Source: an uncultured Akkermansia sp.
Lineage (GTDB): Bacteria > Verrucomicrobiota > Verrucomicrobiia > Verrucomicrobiales > Akkermansiaceae
Length of the DNA stretch: 64,000 nt
NCBI GenBank assembly: GCA_905200945.1
Contig: CAJKMG010000015.1
Location: forward strand, 1-64,000
Direction of reading: 5' to 3'
Positions 63,601-64,000 of this stretch are shown in pieces. Both the position numbers and the translations under genes were made by a program. How positions within the stretch are numbered: the first letter of the stretch is position 1; each line of letters begins with the position of its first letter. A model generated the notes under the pieces. It was not told the DNA's origin. It saw only the letters and a list, made by a program, of their open reading frames with translations, and searched no databases.

Positions 63601-63943
63601 TCCCGTGCCGCTGCTGCGGAGGGAAACCCCGAGGCGTTCCGTCCGGAACTGTCCGGACTGCCTGGTCCGGCCGCCAGCCCACAAACTCCACTTGGGCGCA
63701 TGCCGCGCCGCGCACAGGGGAAATGGAAAAAACAAACGCCATCCGGGGCCGGCAACACATCGTCATCGTGCCGACGATCGCCCATCAATCAGAGGGGGCG
63801 CCTCCCGCGGCCTGCGCGGAAAACGCCCCCTCCTTATTTCCTTGATGACTTCAGGTATTACTGAAGAATTGTTCTCCCGGAAGCTCCGGGCCACGCCGGC
63901 ATTCACCCGGCAGGACACGGAGTTCCCTTATGGACAGAGCCGT
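63601..63943. other. intergenic region at window end
   Basis: 343 bases with no supported gene. It contains a compound hairpin (63793-63831, AGGGGGCG with CGCCCCCT and an inner CCGCG/CGCGG), a candidate terminator for the metallopeptidase gene, and a CCCGGA-AGC-TCCGGG hairpin near 63877-63891 that would lie downstream of the minus-strand gene. Confidence 0.55.
63793..63831 (+). terminator. compound hairpin, possible terminator
   Basis: Outer arms 63793-63800 and 63824-63831 enclose a second 5-bp stem (63805-63809 / 63815-63819). A CCTTATTTCCTT tail follows. It lies about 190 bases after the metallopeptidase stop. Confidence 0.5.
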
Positions 63944-64000
63944 TTAATGGTCCACGTAAAGAATATCTCCATCCGGAGTCAGCAGAACATCGTAATCGTC
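63944..64000 (-). CDS. C-terminal end of an unidentified protein
   Basis: Reading the minus strand from the window edge, 18 codons run to a TAA at 63944-63946: DDYDVLLTPDGDILYVDH. The DGDILYVD ending resembles the strand-turn-strand close of a PepSY-like or beta-sandwich protein, but it is too short to name. Confidence 0.4.
   Translation of the reverse strand, partial: DDYDVLLTPDGDILYVDH

Overview
This 64 kb window is bacterial chromosome from a GC-rich Gram-negative organism. It fits the Verrucomicrobiota and is most like an Akkermansia-type mucin degrader. That placement is inferred from gene content read by eye: a GH109 alpha-N-acetylgalactosaminidase with a Tat signal, a GlcNAc-6-phosphate deacetylase, an SHD1-type secreted protein, many short lipoproteins, and a fragmented ribosomal protein cluster. 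No database search was run. No phage, IS element, CRISPR array, rRNA or tRNA was found.

Layout. 1-2.4 kb: the 3' part of nagA, an orphan lipoyl/E2-like protein with no catalytic HxxxD motif, and a DJ-1/PfpI protein. 2.5-11 kb: a surface-glycan locus with three GT2 enzymes, a GT4-like enzyme, a GT11 fucosyltransferase, a GT8 enzyme and a protein with an SGNH-like domain; no flippase or polymerase is present. 11.1-14.8 kb: ppk1 with a Ppx/GppA-like HD protein whose catalytic motifs are degenerate. 15-22.7 kb: an acyltransferase-3 membrane protein, then the minus-strand run rplX-rplE-rpsH-rplF-rplR-rpsE-rplO-secY-adk-map, which lacks rpsN and rpmD and is cut off at both ends. 22.8-31.3 kb: nadK, an RlpA-like lipoprotein, a UshA-like phosphoesterase, a SNF2 helicase, GH109 and a coiled-coil membrane protein. 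31.3-35.2 kb: an SRP RNA gene, folC and a U32 peptidase. 35.3-38.9 kb: a three-gene operon of unknown secreted proteins with a clear promoter, one of them transglutaminase-like.

39-50 kb: RNase R, a probable small RNA or leader with a strong terminator, a cupin, a PduO-type cobalamin adenosyltransferase, a lipoprotein gene interrupted by one TAG, an MFS transporter, a LysR regulator divergent from rtcB with a perfect dyad between them, MsrAB and an L,D-transpeptidase. 50-64 kb: aconitase, an amidase, a ~970 bp gene-poor stretch, two AT-rich small secreted-protein genes, the SHD1 protein, topoisomerase III, an SmpA-like lipoprotein, a uroporphyrinogen-III methyltransferase/synthase fusion, a PepSY-like protein, a YugP-like zinc peptidase and the last 18 codons of an unidentified minus-strand gene.

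How it fits together. Envelope functions dominate: glycan synthesis, peptidoglycan enzymes (RlpA-like, L,D-transpeptidase, amidase), lipoproteins and the Sec/SRP route (SecY plus SRP RNA). Host-glycan use is represented by NagA and GH109. The most interesting points are the LysR-rtcB pair with its dyad, the unknown secreted operon, the AT-rich small-protein pair, the small RNA candidate before the cupin gene, and several enzymes that have lost their usual catalytic residues (E2-like, Ppx-like, RlpA-like).
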